7,115 nucleotides of DNA from Methanoregula sp. (GCA_003154335.1 PMDE01000155.1:1-7115), one strand, 5' to 3'. Shown: positions 1 through 6,112, counted from the stretch's first letter. Notes: generated by a model from the sequence alone, not told the origin. Translations and numbers: made by a program.

Positions 1-2047
1 TGATCCGGCTGACCTCCCCTTCGATACGGCTCCGCACCACCTGCATGAGATAGACAACGTAGTCGGCAATCACCGTCCGGGTCAGTTTCAAAAGATCGAT
101 CTCTTCTTTGAGGGCAGATACTCTCTTCTGGAGGGCGGCGATCCCTGCACCGGTCTTTTTGCAGTCGTCTATCTTCTCCTCCGTATGCCTCAGGCGTTCG
201 GTGGTCCGGGCAATCTCTGTTGCAGTAATACCGGAAGCGATCACGTTCTCTTTCTGTGCGTGCTCGATGGCTATACCCCGTTTGGGATCGAACGGGGAAT
301 GGCCGATAGTGGATTTGAGGCGGGCAAGCTCGGTCTGTTTCAGCGTGACCTGTTTTTCTAAGTCTTCCACCTGGTTCCGGAACACGGAACCCTGTGCCAG
401 CCTCTCGCGGAGGTCGTTGAAACGGGCATGAAGTTTTTCCAGCTCTGCGACTTCTTTTTCTGCTCCGGTGTAAGCCCCCTCATCGAACCCGAGACTTTTG
501 ATCTTCTGCCCCAGTTCCTGCAGGCCGCGTTCCTTTTCGGCCAGCTGGGCGTTGATATCATTGAATTCTGCTTCTACTGTGCCCCGGGTCTTCTGCTTCT
601 CCAGCAGGCTGCGGACCGTGGAGAGCGTGGGTTTTACTGAACTGATGCGGTCCTTCTCCGCCGTGACCTGTTCGAGCTCCCCGCATACCTTCACCGATTC
701 GTCCTGGATAACCATAATCCGGGACTCGAACTCCCCGCTGATACCGGCAAAATGGCTGCCCAGTGTCTGGTGACAGAGAGGGCATACACCGTCAGCCCCG
801 GCGTTCTTTATGACCTCGAAGTCGGCGAGCAGCTTGTCCCGTTCCTCGGCGAGGTGCTTCAGCCGCGAGGTGCAGGTACCTGACGCATGCATTACCCCCG
901 CCTCGCGTGAAGCGACGAGGAGTTCAAGCTCGGTTACCGGTACCTCTTCTTCAATGGACAGCGTCTTCCTGATTCCCGCTGCCAGGGAGTTCATCCTCGC
1001 CTTATCCTCGTCAAGGGCGGTGATCTTCGCCCGGGTTTTCTCTACACGGCTCCGGAGATCGGCGCATCCCTTTTTCGCAAACTGATCCTCTGCCTTTACG
1101 TGCTCGTAGTCCTGCTTTTGTTTCCTGAGCCTCTCGAATGCCAGCTTCTGTGCGGGGTACGAAGCAACACCCTGCTCGAGTCCGGTGGATTCCTGTTCCA
1201 TGACAGAAAGCCCGCTGATCTTTGCTTTCGTCATGTCCCGCTGGTGGATAAGTCCGTCCGTCTCCTTTGACAGCGAGTTCTGCCGCTCGATGAGCCGGGT
1301 ATATTCCATTTTCTGCTCGGTAAACTGTCGGAGCTCTGCATCGATGAGCCCCTTCTTCTCCTCCAGTTCTTTTGCCTGTTTCCGGAGCTCGAGGATGGCA
1401 TCCCGGCAGGTGACCGCCAGCACGAGAAGGGATGCCTCGTCTTGTGCAGCCTTTCGCTCAACAAGAGCCTTGCACTCTCCTTCCAGCAGCTGGAACTCCA
1501 GGTTCTTTGCATCGACCCGTTCCTTTAAGATCTTCTGGCTCTCGGTGTTGAGGTAATCGATCCCAAGTGCCCGCAGGAACCATTCCCGCCGTTTGGCCGG
1601 GTCCGTTTCGAGCAAGTTCAGCAGGTCTTTCTGGGCGGCATAGACCGTGTTCCGGAAGTCCAGCGGCCCCATACCGAGTGTCCTCCGCACTTCGGTCTCC
1701 ACCTGGCTTACCCCGGTTGCCAGCAGTTTCCCGTCCTTATGGAAGGTGGCATCATGGGTGACCGTCTTTCCCTTTTTGAACGTGCGGACAACGGAATAGC
1801 TATCCCCGCCGATCCGAAAGTCCAGCCGCACCTCGCACTTCTCCTTGGGAGACGCAAACGAGGACACGATATAGTCGCCTGAGATGCCGGTCGCTTTTAC
1901 CCCGTACAGGGCAAAGAAGATGGCCTCGACGATACTTGACTTACCGGTGCCGTTGTTGCCGAGGATGCCGGTGATCCCGTCCTTAAAGCATATCGTCTGC
2001 TCCCGGAACCGCTTGAAATTCTTCAGCACGATGCGGTCGATGATCAC
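1..2047 (-). CDS. rad50: DNA double-strand break repair ATPase Rad50 (3' end cut off by the window)
   Basis: ATPase subunit of the Mre11-Rad50 complex, an ABC-type SMC-like protein that tethers DNA ends and controls the Mre11 nuclease. The frame is open for 682 codons from a GTG start to the left edge, with no stop seen in a codon-by-codon read. Visible parts: Walker A GNNGTGKS at residues 30-37; Q-loop glutamine at about 139 (context VYAAQKDLLNLL); a long Lys/Glu/Leu-rich coiled coil at about 170-420; the zinc-hook motif CPLC at 422-425, which dimerises Rad50 around a zinc ion in this family; then the returning coil to about 640 and the first residues of the C-terminal lobe. The signature motif, Walker B and D-loop would lie outside the window, about 200 residues being expected from usual Rad50 lengths. 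The GTG start overlaps the mre11 stop as GTGA and has a Shine-Dalgarno sequence 4 bases upstream, so translation is probably coupled. Identification is secure; only the C-terminus is unseen. Confidence 0.96.
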   Translation of the reverse strand, partial: MIIDRIVLKNFKRFREQTICFKDGITGILGNNGTGKSSIVEAIFFALYGVKATGISGDYIVSSFASPKEKCEVRLDFRIGGDSYSVVRTFKKGKTVTHDATFHKDGKLLATGVSQVETEVRRTLGMGPLDFRNTVYAAQKDLLNLLETDPAKRREWFLRALGIDYLNTESQKILKERVDAKNLEFQLLEGECKALVERKAAQDEASLLVLAVTCRDAILELRKQAKELEEKKGLIDAELRQFTEQKMEYTRLIERQNSLSKETDGLIHQRDMTKAKISGLSVMEQESTGLEQGVASYPAQKLAFERLRKQKQDYEHVKAEDQFAKKGCADLRSRVEKTRAKITALDEDKARMNSLAAGIRKTLSIEEEVPVTELELLVASREAGVMHASGTCTSRLKHLAEERDKLLADFEVIKNAGADGVCPLCHQTLGSHFAGISGEFESRIMVIQDESVKVCGELEQVTAEKDRISSVKPTLSTVRSLLEKQKTRGTVEAEFNDINAQLAEKERGLQELGQKIKSLGFDEGAYTGAEKEVAELEKLHARFNDLRERLAQGSVFRNQVEDLEKQVTLKQTELARLKSTIGHSPFDPKRGIAIEHAQKENVIASGITATEIARTTERLRHTEEKIDDCKKTGAGIAALQKRVSALKEEIDLLKLTRTVIADYVVYLMQVVRSRIEGEVSRI

Positions 2048-3192
2048 TCAGTCACCTCTTTGTGCTGCTCCATCACCGTCTGCAGCACCTCGAGCCCGCA
2101 CTTCCCGATGTACTCCTTCTGCCGGGCATTGAGGTTCTGCTGTTTGCCGGCAAATGTGGCAAACTCCCGGATATAGTCGATAGCCCGCACGTCTTGCTGG
2201 AGTGGCACCGGGCTCTCTTCCTCTTTCCCTTTGATGCGGATCTTTAAGTCGAGCAGCTGTTCCCGGACGGCCGCAAGCGACTTCATATCGATCCCCTTCC
2301 CGTGCTCCCGCGAAAGGCCGTCGAGGGTCACCTGTGCCATCGAGTACCGGGGCAGGGATTTGTTCACGATACGGCAGATGATCTCCTCGGTGATGTCCCC
2401 CGGGTGCACCCCTTCACATTTGATCGTCCCGAGGTCGATCATCGGCGTACACGGGAGGTCGAGGTGACGTACCTCATGACGCCCCGGGTCCACGAGCAGC
2501 CCCCCCTTGGTATCTGCGATCTCCCCGTAGGTCAGGTACTCGGTGGAGCCCGAGTACCAGGCATTATCCGTAATCTGGCACTGGCGGTGGTAATGGCCGA
2601 GGGCGATGTAGTCGAAGCGGTCCGAGAGGATAGTGCTGTCCAGTTCATGTTCCGCGACGGTTGCGAGCCGTTTGTCTTTAATGGCAGTCGCGAGCCCGTG
2701 GGTTACGAGCACATTGGTGTGTCCTCCTGAATCCAGCTCAACCTGGTCAAAGGCTGTGCGGTAATCTTCCACCCGGAGCATGTTGGGGATGAGATGGAAG
2801 AGCATGTCGCCGATCTCCACCTTCTCGTACTGGAATTTGTAGGCTGCCGTGATGCGTGACGGGTGGTAGGTGAGGACCTCATAGGGCGATGTCGTGTACC
2901 GGGTCTTGACCATGCTGTGGTTCCCGGCAATAACGATGAACGGGATCCCGGCGGTATGAAGCCTGTCGAGAGCTTCGAGCACGGTCGTGTAGGCCCGGGT
3001 CTTAGGCTTGACGACATCGAAGAGGTCGCCGGCATGGACAAGCACGTCGGGCTTATGGCATATGACCTCATCTATCACCCTCAGGAAGTTGTCATAGACC
3101 TGCTTCTCTCGGAGGTTCATGCCACTCTCGGGATCGAGGCGGTTGAATGCTGCGAGTCCCAAATGGGTATCAGCGATATGGATGAGTTTCAT
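2044..3192 (-). CDS. mre11: DNA double-strand break repair nuclease Mre11
   Basis: Manganese-dependent 3'-5' exonuclease and endonuclease of the Mre11-Rad50 complex, 382 aa, a normal archaeal length. All metallophosphoesterase metal ligands are visible: D8 and H10 (ADTHLG), D56 (GDLFD), N91 and the catalytic H92 (GNH), H165 (THG), and H200 and H202 (GHYH). These match the order known from characterised archaeal Mre11. The capping domain follows at about 230-300. The C-terminal stretch at about 310-375 is rich in charged and helical residues, where the family carries its Rad50-binding helices. The ATG start is preceded by AAGGA (3200-3204) with a 7-base spacing, and the N-terminus MKLIHIADTHLG is typical. 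The gene is first in a two-gene operon with rad50, which it overlaps by 4 bases. Confidence 0.97.
   Translation of the reverse strand: MKLIHIADTHLGLAAFNRLDPESGMNLREKQVYDNFLRVIDEVICHKPDVLVHAGDLFDVVKPKTRAYTTVLEALDRLHTAGIPFIVIAGNHSMVKTRYTTSPYEVLTYHPSRITAAYKFQYEKVEIGDMLFHLIPNMLRVEDYRTAFDQVELDSGGHTNVLVTHGLATAIKDKRLATVAEHELDSTILSDRFDYIALGHYHRQCQITDNAWYSGSTEYLTYGEIADTKGGLLVDPGRHEVRHLDLPCTPMIDLGTIKCEGVHPGDITEEIICRIVNKSLPRYSMAQVTLDGLSREHGKGIDMKSLAAVREQLLDLKIRIKGKEEESPVPLQQDVRAIDYIREFATFAGKQQNLNARQKEYIGKCGLEVLQTVMEQHKEVTE
2052..2058 (-). promoter_or_regulatory. Shine-Dalgarno sequence for rad50
   Basis: On the minus strand this reads GAGGTGA, a strong match to the archaeal 16S anti-Shine-Dalgarno. It lies inside the last codons of mre11 and 4 bases before the rad50 GTG. 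No ATG is available nearby in that frame, so this site settles the GTG start. Confidence 0.75.
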
Positions 3193-3199
3193 CGTATAA

Positions 3200-3226
3200 T
3201 CCTTAATGGAATTTTATGGGATATAA
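3200..3226 (-). promoter_or_regulatory. Promoter and ribosome binding site of the mre11-rad50 operon
   Basis: The minus strand has TTATAT at 3226-3221, about 30 bases before the mre11 ATG, and AAGGA at 3204-3200, 7 bases before it. A TATA box there would start transcription only some 5-10 bases before the ATG, giving a very short leader. The bases just upstream of the TATA are pyrimidines, so no purine-rich BRE is evident and the assignment is tentative. Confidence 0.4.
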
Positions 3227-3376
3227 GGGGAAGGGGGTCGGGGTGAAAATGAGTAATGATTGAGAGGAAGGAGCGTATATTCAACCTTCTCCCCAATGTT
3301 ACAGGTTGGAAAAAAATTGTCCAATGGCGGCAATCTGAAGATCTATGATTCCCTTCACGCAATTTTCAAAAGAGGA

Positions 3377-3429
3377 TTTATGAATACCCCTGCATTATCA
3401 TACATACCGGACATAACCTCCTGACGGAG
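3377..3429 (+). promoter_or_regulatory. Candidate promoter and ribosome binding site of the lipoprotein gene
   Basis: TTTATGAA at 3377-3384 is a plausible, imperfect TATA box preceded by a purine-rich stretch. It would place the transcript start near 3405 and leave a leader of about 36 bases. GGAG at 3426-3429 lies 11 bases before the ATG at 3441, slightly far but usable. The rest of the spacer from 3193 shows nothing beyond this and the mre11 promoter. Confidence 0.4.
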
Positions 3430-3440
3430 CGTGAGAAACC

Positions 3441-4505
3441 ATGAAAAAACCTGAAATACTGGGAATATGCGCATTGCTGGTCATAGCTGTGGCGATGATC
3501 GCAGGATGCACGCAGGTCCAGCAACCTGATACCAGCAACGCCGTGATAACATACAAATTCTACGGCGGGTTCGTTATGCCGACGTACGCCATACAGGAAC
3601 TCGTGGTAACAAAGAATAACGCAACCTTTACCATCAGTGCAGCGGACGGCAACATTACCCAGCGATACCAGAAGAACCTGACAACGGAGCAGTTCAACGC
3701 GATCGTGAAAGTGTTCTCTGACAACAACTTTTCCTCTTTCGGGGACCGGTATGATGAGGGCCAGAACCACGTGACCGACGTTGGTTTTGCGGATATAACG
3801 TTGGCAGTGAACGGGAAGACCAAGACGGTGACGGTGTACAACGTTGACCAATACCTTCCTGCAGGCCTCGTAACCATACGGGAGAAGCTCCAGGAGACCA
3901 TCACCTTCACCAAAACGCTTGACGAGAACCAGATAAAGGCCCTCGCAGAGTCCTGGATACAGCAGGCGCCGACCTACACGTATGACGGTTCGGGTCTCAC
4001 ATTCGTCAATTACGTCCAGCAGGAGTCATTCCCTGTCCGGCACGTGCTCACCTACACGTTCACGAGCAGCCATGCAGGCTACGGTGACCGGTCCGGGAAG
4101 GTGACTGCGCAGGTGATCACGCAACATTCGATACTGATCACGATAGTTGACGGCACCGTGGATTCAGCCGTGATCGATGGGAAATGGGACGAGAAGGGCC
4201 AGTTCCTGATCGGCTCTTCACAGTCCCTCTTGTTCCAGCCGAAGTTGTGCGAGAAGACACCATGGCAGGTCTGGGAAGAGAACTCCGGGAGGGTGTACAT
4301 CCGGGCCCCGACCGACGAGGAAATACTATCGGGCTATTACATAACTGTCTACAGCATCAGTGTCAGGGATGTAAAGAAGGTGGAGCGCGGCATCATGACC
4401 TGCCAGGCATGCAATGTCTGCCCTACAACGTACCGGTTCGGGCTCACCGTGAATGCGAGCGAGATGCAGCCATTGCTCGATGAAGGATGGACACGAGCTG
4501 GATGA
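3441..4505 (+). CDS. Predicted lipoprotein with DUF6438-like N-domain and C-terminal CxxCxxC motif
   Basis: Exported protein of unknown function, 354 aa. A signal peptide with hydrophobic core at residues 6-20 ends in the lipobox IAGC, so C23 is the expected lipid-anchored first residue and the protein should sit on the outer face of the membrane. Residues about 33-156 alternate strands and contain LTTEQF and a VTDVG...TVTVYN pattern, resembling DUF6438-type domains. Residues about 160-251 hold PTYTYDG (177-183), HAGYGDRSG (211-219) and a D-G-K-W-D-E end (246-251), a layout I associate with lipoproteins of Methanomicrobiales. Residues about 268-354 hold C270, the stretch RAPTDEE (288-294) and CQACNVC (C321, C324, C327), ending in LLDEGW. 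The cysteines could bind a metal or form disulfides; this is inference. It diverges from mre11 and has no operon partner downstream. Confidence 0.9.
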   Translation: MKKPEILGICALLVIAVAMIAGCTQVQQPDTSNAVITYKFYGGFVMPTYAIQELVVTKNNATFTISAADGNITQRYQKNLTTEQFNAIVKVFSDNNFSSFGDRYDEGQNHVTDVGFADITLAVNGKTKTVTVYNVDQYLPAGLVTIREKLQETITFTKTLDENQIKALAESWIQQAPTYTYDGSGLTFVNYVQQESFPVRHVLTYTFTSSHAGYGDRSGKVTAQVITQHSILITIVDGTVDSAVIDGKWDEKGQFLIGSSQSLLFQPKLCEKTPWQVWEENSGRVYIRAPTDEEILSGYYITVYSISVRDVKKVERGIMTCQACNVCPTTYRFGLTVNASEMQPLLDEGWTRAG

Positions 4506-4506
4506 T

Positions 4507-4520
4507 TATTTTATTTTTTG
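4507..4520 (+). terminator. T-rich candidate terminator after the lipoprotein gene
   Basis: Directly after the stop codon the plus strand has a run of T broken by single A bases (TTATTTTATTTTTT). Oligo-T tracts are the main archaeal termination signal. No stable hairpin precedes it, which archaeal termination does not need. Confidence 0.4.
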
Positions 4521-4560
4521 GAAATCTCCTCCCGACTTAACCCGGTTCCGACAACTATTT

Positions 4561-4568
4561 TTTATATA
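4561..4568 (+). promoter_or_regulatory. TATA box upstream of the small cysteine-rich gene
   Basis: TTTATATA is a perfect archaeal box A. A transcript would start near 4590 and carry a leader of about 185 bases if the ATG at 4776 is the start. It could instead serve a longer protein starting at TTG 4629. A second AT-rich candidate (AAAATATAC) lies near 4612-4620. Confidence 0.5.
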
Positions 4569-4775
4569 ACAATCCCCGTCAACGGTGAATTATTCTATTT
4601 TGTACCGGAAAATATACCATTTTCTTAATTGTTTACTAAGATACAATCTCTTCGCTGCGTTTGTCCGATTGCTTTTTTAAACAGTAAAATTGGCTCCATC
4701 TTTTATGCCAAAAATAAAAAAACCCAACCTCAGATAACCCAAAATGTGGAGCCCGGATGCAGCGGCTTTACAAAA

Positions 4776-4955
4776 ATGGCAGACTCTGCGTTCGAACCTT
4801 TTTTTCGGATCTGTTCAGATTGCGAACAGTTCAAAAAAGACATTCAGCCGTATTCAGACACACAGGGCATTTGCGATTGGCACAGAGAATACGAATATGA
4901 ATGTCTGAAAAAATGCAAAAAAGTAAAATCCGAAACCCGATTATTTCAGGTCTAA
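4776..4955 (+). CDS. Small cysteine/histidine-rich protein, possible metal-binding knuckle
   Basis: Unrecognised 59-aa protein. Cysteines are regularly placed: C13-S-D-C16, C33-D-W-H36, C43 and C47 (CLKKC), followed by a lysine-rich tail. Two CxxC/CxxH-like pairs plus a CxxxC suggest a small zinc- or Fe-S-binding fold; this is inferred from spacing only. The same frame is open back to a TTG at 4629 (108 aa), with an in-frame GTG at 4746, but the upstream part has poor coding character. I therefore prefer the ATG at 4776, though no good Shine-Dalgarno precedes it. A decayed second copy lies at 6113-6230, where CxDCxQFKKDxQP is preserved. The differing bases in the best-matched stretch include one silent and one I/L change, which argues that the sequence was once under protein-level selection. 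The last 15 bases overlap the convergent gene at 4941-5138. Confidence 0.65.
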   Translation: MADSAFEPFFRICSDCEQFKKDIQPYSDTQGICDWHREYEYECLKKCKKVKSETRLFQV

Positions 4956-5138
4956 TCCGGCTTTTTTTGCGACGTTTCTAGCGTCATCCTTCAGGTTCTG
5001 TCCTTCCTTTTTTGCTTTTTCCTCGGTGCTTTCAGCAGCAGTCTTTATGTCCTCAACTGAACGACTGGCAGCTGTTCGAGTGTCCTCAGCTACTTTACCA
5101 GCCTTTTCTTTTACCTTATCCAATGGATTGTCGAACAT
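4941..5138 (-). CDS. Small highly charged helical protein, LEA-like
   Basis: 65-aa protein that is almost entirely Lys, Glu, Asp, Ala, Thr and Ser, with no cysteine and F2 as its only aromatic residue. Residues about 6-60 should form one long amphipathic helix of loose 11-residue periodicity (segments such as KVKEKAGKVAEDT and AESTEEKAKKEG). This resembles LEA-type, YtxH or CsbD-like stress proteins that protect membranes or proteins during desiccation or salt stress; the role is inferred from composition, not from a specific motif. The ATG is preceded by GGAG (5150-5153) at 11 bases. It diverges from the 5338 gene and converges with the cysteine-rich gene, overlapping it by 15 bases. Confidence 0.75.
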   Translation of the reverse strand: MFDNPLDKVKEKAGKVAEDTRTAASRSVEDIKTAAESTEEKAKKEGQNLKDDARNVAKKAGLDLK

Positions 5139-5260
5139 GGTGATTTCAACTCCGCCCTGGTATCACACAAATCTTCTATGCAGATTGCAGGACACATTCC
5201 AATATGAGAGAGGGGATAAAGTCTTCTCAGTTGTTTACATTTTTTGTCTCAAAATCTGTA

Positions 5261-5270
5261 AAATATATCA
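5261..5270. promoter_or_regulatory. AT-rich divergent promoter region, TATA-like on both strands
   Basis: AAATATATCA reads as a TATA box on the plus strand and as TGATATATTT on the minus strand. For the plus-strand 52-aa gene it implies a start near 5293 and a leader of about 45 bases that would include that gene's Shine-Dalgarno. For the minus-strand 65-aa gene the leader would be about 100 bases. TTTATC on the minus strand near 5218-5223 is a closer alternative. Confidence 0.45.
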
Positions 5271-5322
5271 GTAAATAAAATAGGCAAACACAGAAGAACA
5301 ATCTGGCAATACTGTGGTAATT

Positions 5323-5327
5323 GGGAG
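5323..5327 (+). promoter_or_regulatory. Shine-Dalgarno sequence for the 52-aa gene
   Basis: GGGAG lies 10 bases before the ATG at 5338. It falls inside the eight-codon upstream extension of the same frame from 5314, so it favours the ATG at 5338 as the true start. Confidence 0.6.
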
Positions 5328-5337
5328 ACTAAAAAAA

Positions 5338-5496
5338 ATGAACCAGACTGTTTTAGAAGATGGGCAAGAAATGAATTCTCTGCATCCGGATTCGGTGGAG
5401 GCAGCAACGCTCTACCAGATGGCCAGAGATATGTCCGATAAAGGGAACCACGACCTCGCCCGTGAAATTCTTAACATTGCAGATACATTGGGCTGA
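5338..5496 (+). CDS. Small helical protein with a single TPR-like repeat
   Basis: Unrecognised 52-aa protein. Residues about 17-50 form two predicted helices with the spacing of one tetratricopeptide unit: alanines and a tyrosine in AATLYQMARDM, a turn at KGNHD, then LAREILNIAD. One TPR unit alone is too short for a normal superhelix, so it would need to self-associate or dock on a partner. The start is chosen at the ATG with GGGAG 10 bases upstream rather than at 5314. No cysteine, no signal peptide and no membrane segment, so it should be cytoplasmic. It is divergent from the LEA-like gene, and both may answer to one AT-rich promoter region. Alternative reading: a small antitoxin-like or regulatory peptide; nothing visible supports that over the TPR reading. 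Confidence 0.7.
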   Translation: MNQTVLEDGQEMNSLHPDSVEAATLYQMARDMSDKGNHDLAREILNIADTLG

Positions 5497-5563
5497 AGTT
5501 GGGTTCAGCATTCAGTGACGGGGGACCAGGTACGAACTACCAGGGCAATTTCCTAAGGCAATA

Positions 5564-5608
5564 TCAAATTTGAAAATGTTTTCCTGCTGCATCCTTCACA
5601 TTTTGAAA
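5564..5608 (+). repeat. Imperfect inverted repeat downstream of the 52-aa gene
   Basis: AAAATGT (5573-5579) pairs with ACATTTT (5598-5604) across an 18-base loop. TTT (5569-5571) and AAA (5606-5608) extend the stem past one G-G mismatch. The left part also contains the 10-base palindrome TCAAATTTGA (5564-5573). It may be a 3' end structure of the preceding transcript; no T run follows. AT-rich stems of this size can arise by chance. Confidence 0.3.
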
Positions 5609-5690
5609 AGAATGTAAGAAACGCATCATGGAAAAGATAAAAGAAAAAGTGTAATAATCTGGTTGCCCGACATAAAAACGCCAGTACCAG

Positions 5691-5733
5691 GTGAAAATGC
5701 GCCCGGAACGCAAATACGAGCTCGCATTTTCAC
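5691..5733. repeat. Perfect 11-bp inverted repeat
   Basis: GTGAAAATGCG (5691-5701) and CGCATTTTCAC (5723-5733) are exact reverse complements separated by 21 bases. TACC (5685-5688) and GGTA (5738-5741) can extend the stem across a small internal loop. The loop contains the palindrome CGAGCTCG (5717-5724, overlapping the right arm). The left arm is also used by the outer repeat ending at 5926, so the two pairings exclude each other. Confidence 0.75.
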
Positions 5734-5764
5734 GTCCGGTATATTAAGCTCATCACGTTTTTGG

Positions 5765-5795
5765 GTGTTCATCGTGAGGCAGTTCCGATGAACAC
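5765..5795. repeat. Perfect 10-bp hairpin
   Basis: GTGTTCATCG (5765-5774) and CGATGAACAC (5786-5795) are exact reverse complements around an 11-base loop. GG (5763-5764) and CC (5797-5798) extend the stem past a one-base bulge. With a short loop it is the most stable hairpin of the segment. Confidence 0.75.
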
Positions 5796-5850
5796 ACCTG
5801 ATTTTCCTGATTTTTAATCATCTCTGCGAACACACAAAATACCTTCGCTT

Positions 5851-5882
5851 CGAGCGGATCATCACATCCGATGAACGACTCG
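5851..5882. repeat. Bulged hairpin
   Basis: CGGAT (5855-5859) pairs with ATCCG (5866-5870) over a 6-base loop, and CGAG (5851-5854) pairs with CTCG (5879-5882) around an 8-base bulge. A T6 run at 5892-5897 follows. The bulge carries most of a second copy of TCCGATGAAC found in the previous hairpin. Confidence 0.45.
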
Positions 5883-5932
5883 CCTGAATGCTTTTTTGTT
5901 AGTTTCACCAGGTTTTCACCGTACTGCTGGTC

Positions 5933-5953
5933 TTTTTTTTATATGCCCCCCCC
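5933..5953 (+). promoter_or_regulatory. T8 run, TATA-like ATAT and C8 run
   Basis: Eight T bases (5933-5940) follow the outer inverted repeat and could terminate a plus-strand transcript. The T run flows into ATAT (TTTTATAT at 5937-5944), a good TATA box, which could start a transcript near 5967. Eight C bases follow at 5946-5953. Long homopolymers are prone to slippage and to sequencing error. From here to about 6030 I see nothing else. Confidence 0.35.
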
Positions 5954-6030
5954 ACGACCTGGACCGTCGGTTCAGCAATGCTTTCCATTCCCAGCCGGGC
6001 GCTCTCAAAACTTCTTCCCCTAATCAATTA

Positions 6031-6066
6031 CCTCCAATTTTCCTTTGTATAAGGAGGTCTTTTTTG
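6031..6066 (+). promoter_or_regulatory. Strong Shine-Dalgarno inside alternative hairpins
   Basis: GGAGGT (6053-6058) lies 5 bases before a TTG (6064) and 14 before an ATG (6073) of a 24-codon frame ending at 6138. The site can be masked by TCCTT-tgtat-AAGGA (6041-6055) or by CCTCC (6031-6035) pairing with GGAGG (6053-6057). A T6 run (6060-6065) follows at once, so the element may instead be a terminator. Confidence 0.35.
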
Positions 6067-6112
6067 ACAGGCATGGATGCTGTAAAAATGAGCGATCACT
6101 TAAAAATGCGAA

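Larger units (their letters stand above)
5682..5926. repeat. Inverted-repeat-bounded structured segment (ncRNA or MITE-like candidate)
   Basis: The left end reads CAGTAC-CA-GGTGAAAA (5682-5697). The right end, read on the minus strand, is CAGTACGGTGAAAA (5926-5913). They are complementary over 14 bases apart from a two-base bulge. Inside lie three further hairpins, at 5691-5733, 5765-5795 and 5851-5882. The motif GTGAAA(A) occurs four times in both orientations near the ends. T runs follow at 5892-5897 and 5933-5940, fitting a plus-strand transcript that ends just past the closing stem. No frame longer than a few dozen codons crosses it and no transposase is near. It could be a structured noncoding RNA, or a small nonautonomous transposable element with terminal inverted repeats; no clear target-site duplication is visible. 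Confidence 0.45.

Noticed and set aside
108..1761. Several plus-strand open frames opposite rad50
   Set aside because: They are Ser/Arg-rich antisense shadows of a continuous rad50 frame that has Walker A, Q-loop and zinc hook.
2062..3246. Plus- and minus-strand frames within mre11 in other phases
   Set aside because: mre11 has all its catalytic motifs in one frame; the others lack any family pattern.
3378..3913. Minus-strand frames of 157 and 117 aa across the lipoprotein gene
   Set aside because: Antisense shadows; the plus strand has a lipobox signal peptide, a ribosome site and recognisable domains.
4184..4483. Plus-strand 99-aa frame inside the lipoprotein gene
   Set aside because: Out-of-phase overlap with a well-supported gene and no plausible start context.
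5629..5655. Eight-codon lysine/glutamate-rich frame starting ATGGAAAAG
   Set aside because: No Shine-Dalgarno and too short to separate from chance in an A-rich stretch.
5691..5739. H-type pseudoknot (CCGGA 5703-5707 with TCCGG 5735-5739 across the 11-bp stem)
   Set aside because: The connecting loops are one base each, too short to span an 11-bp stem; at best an alternative pairing.
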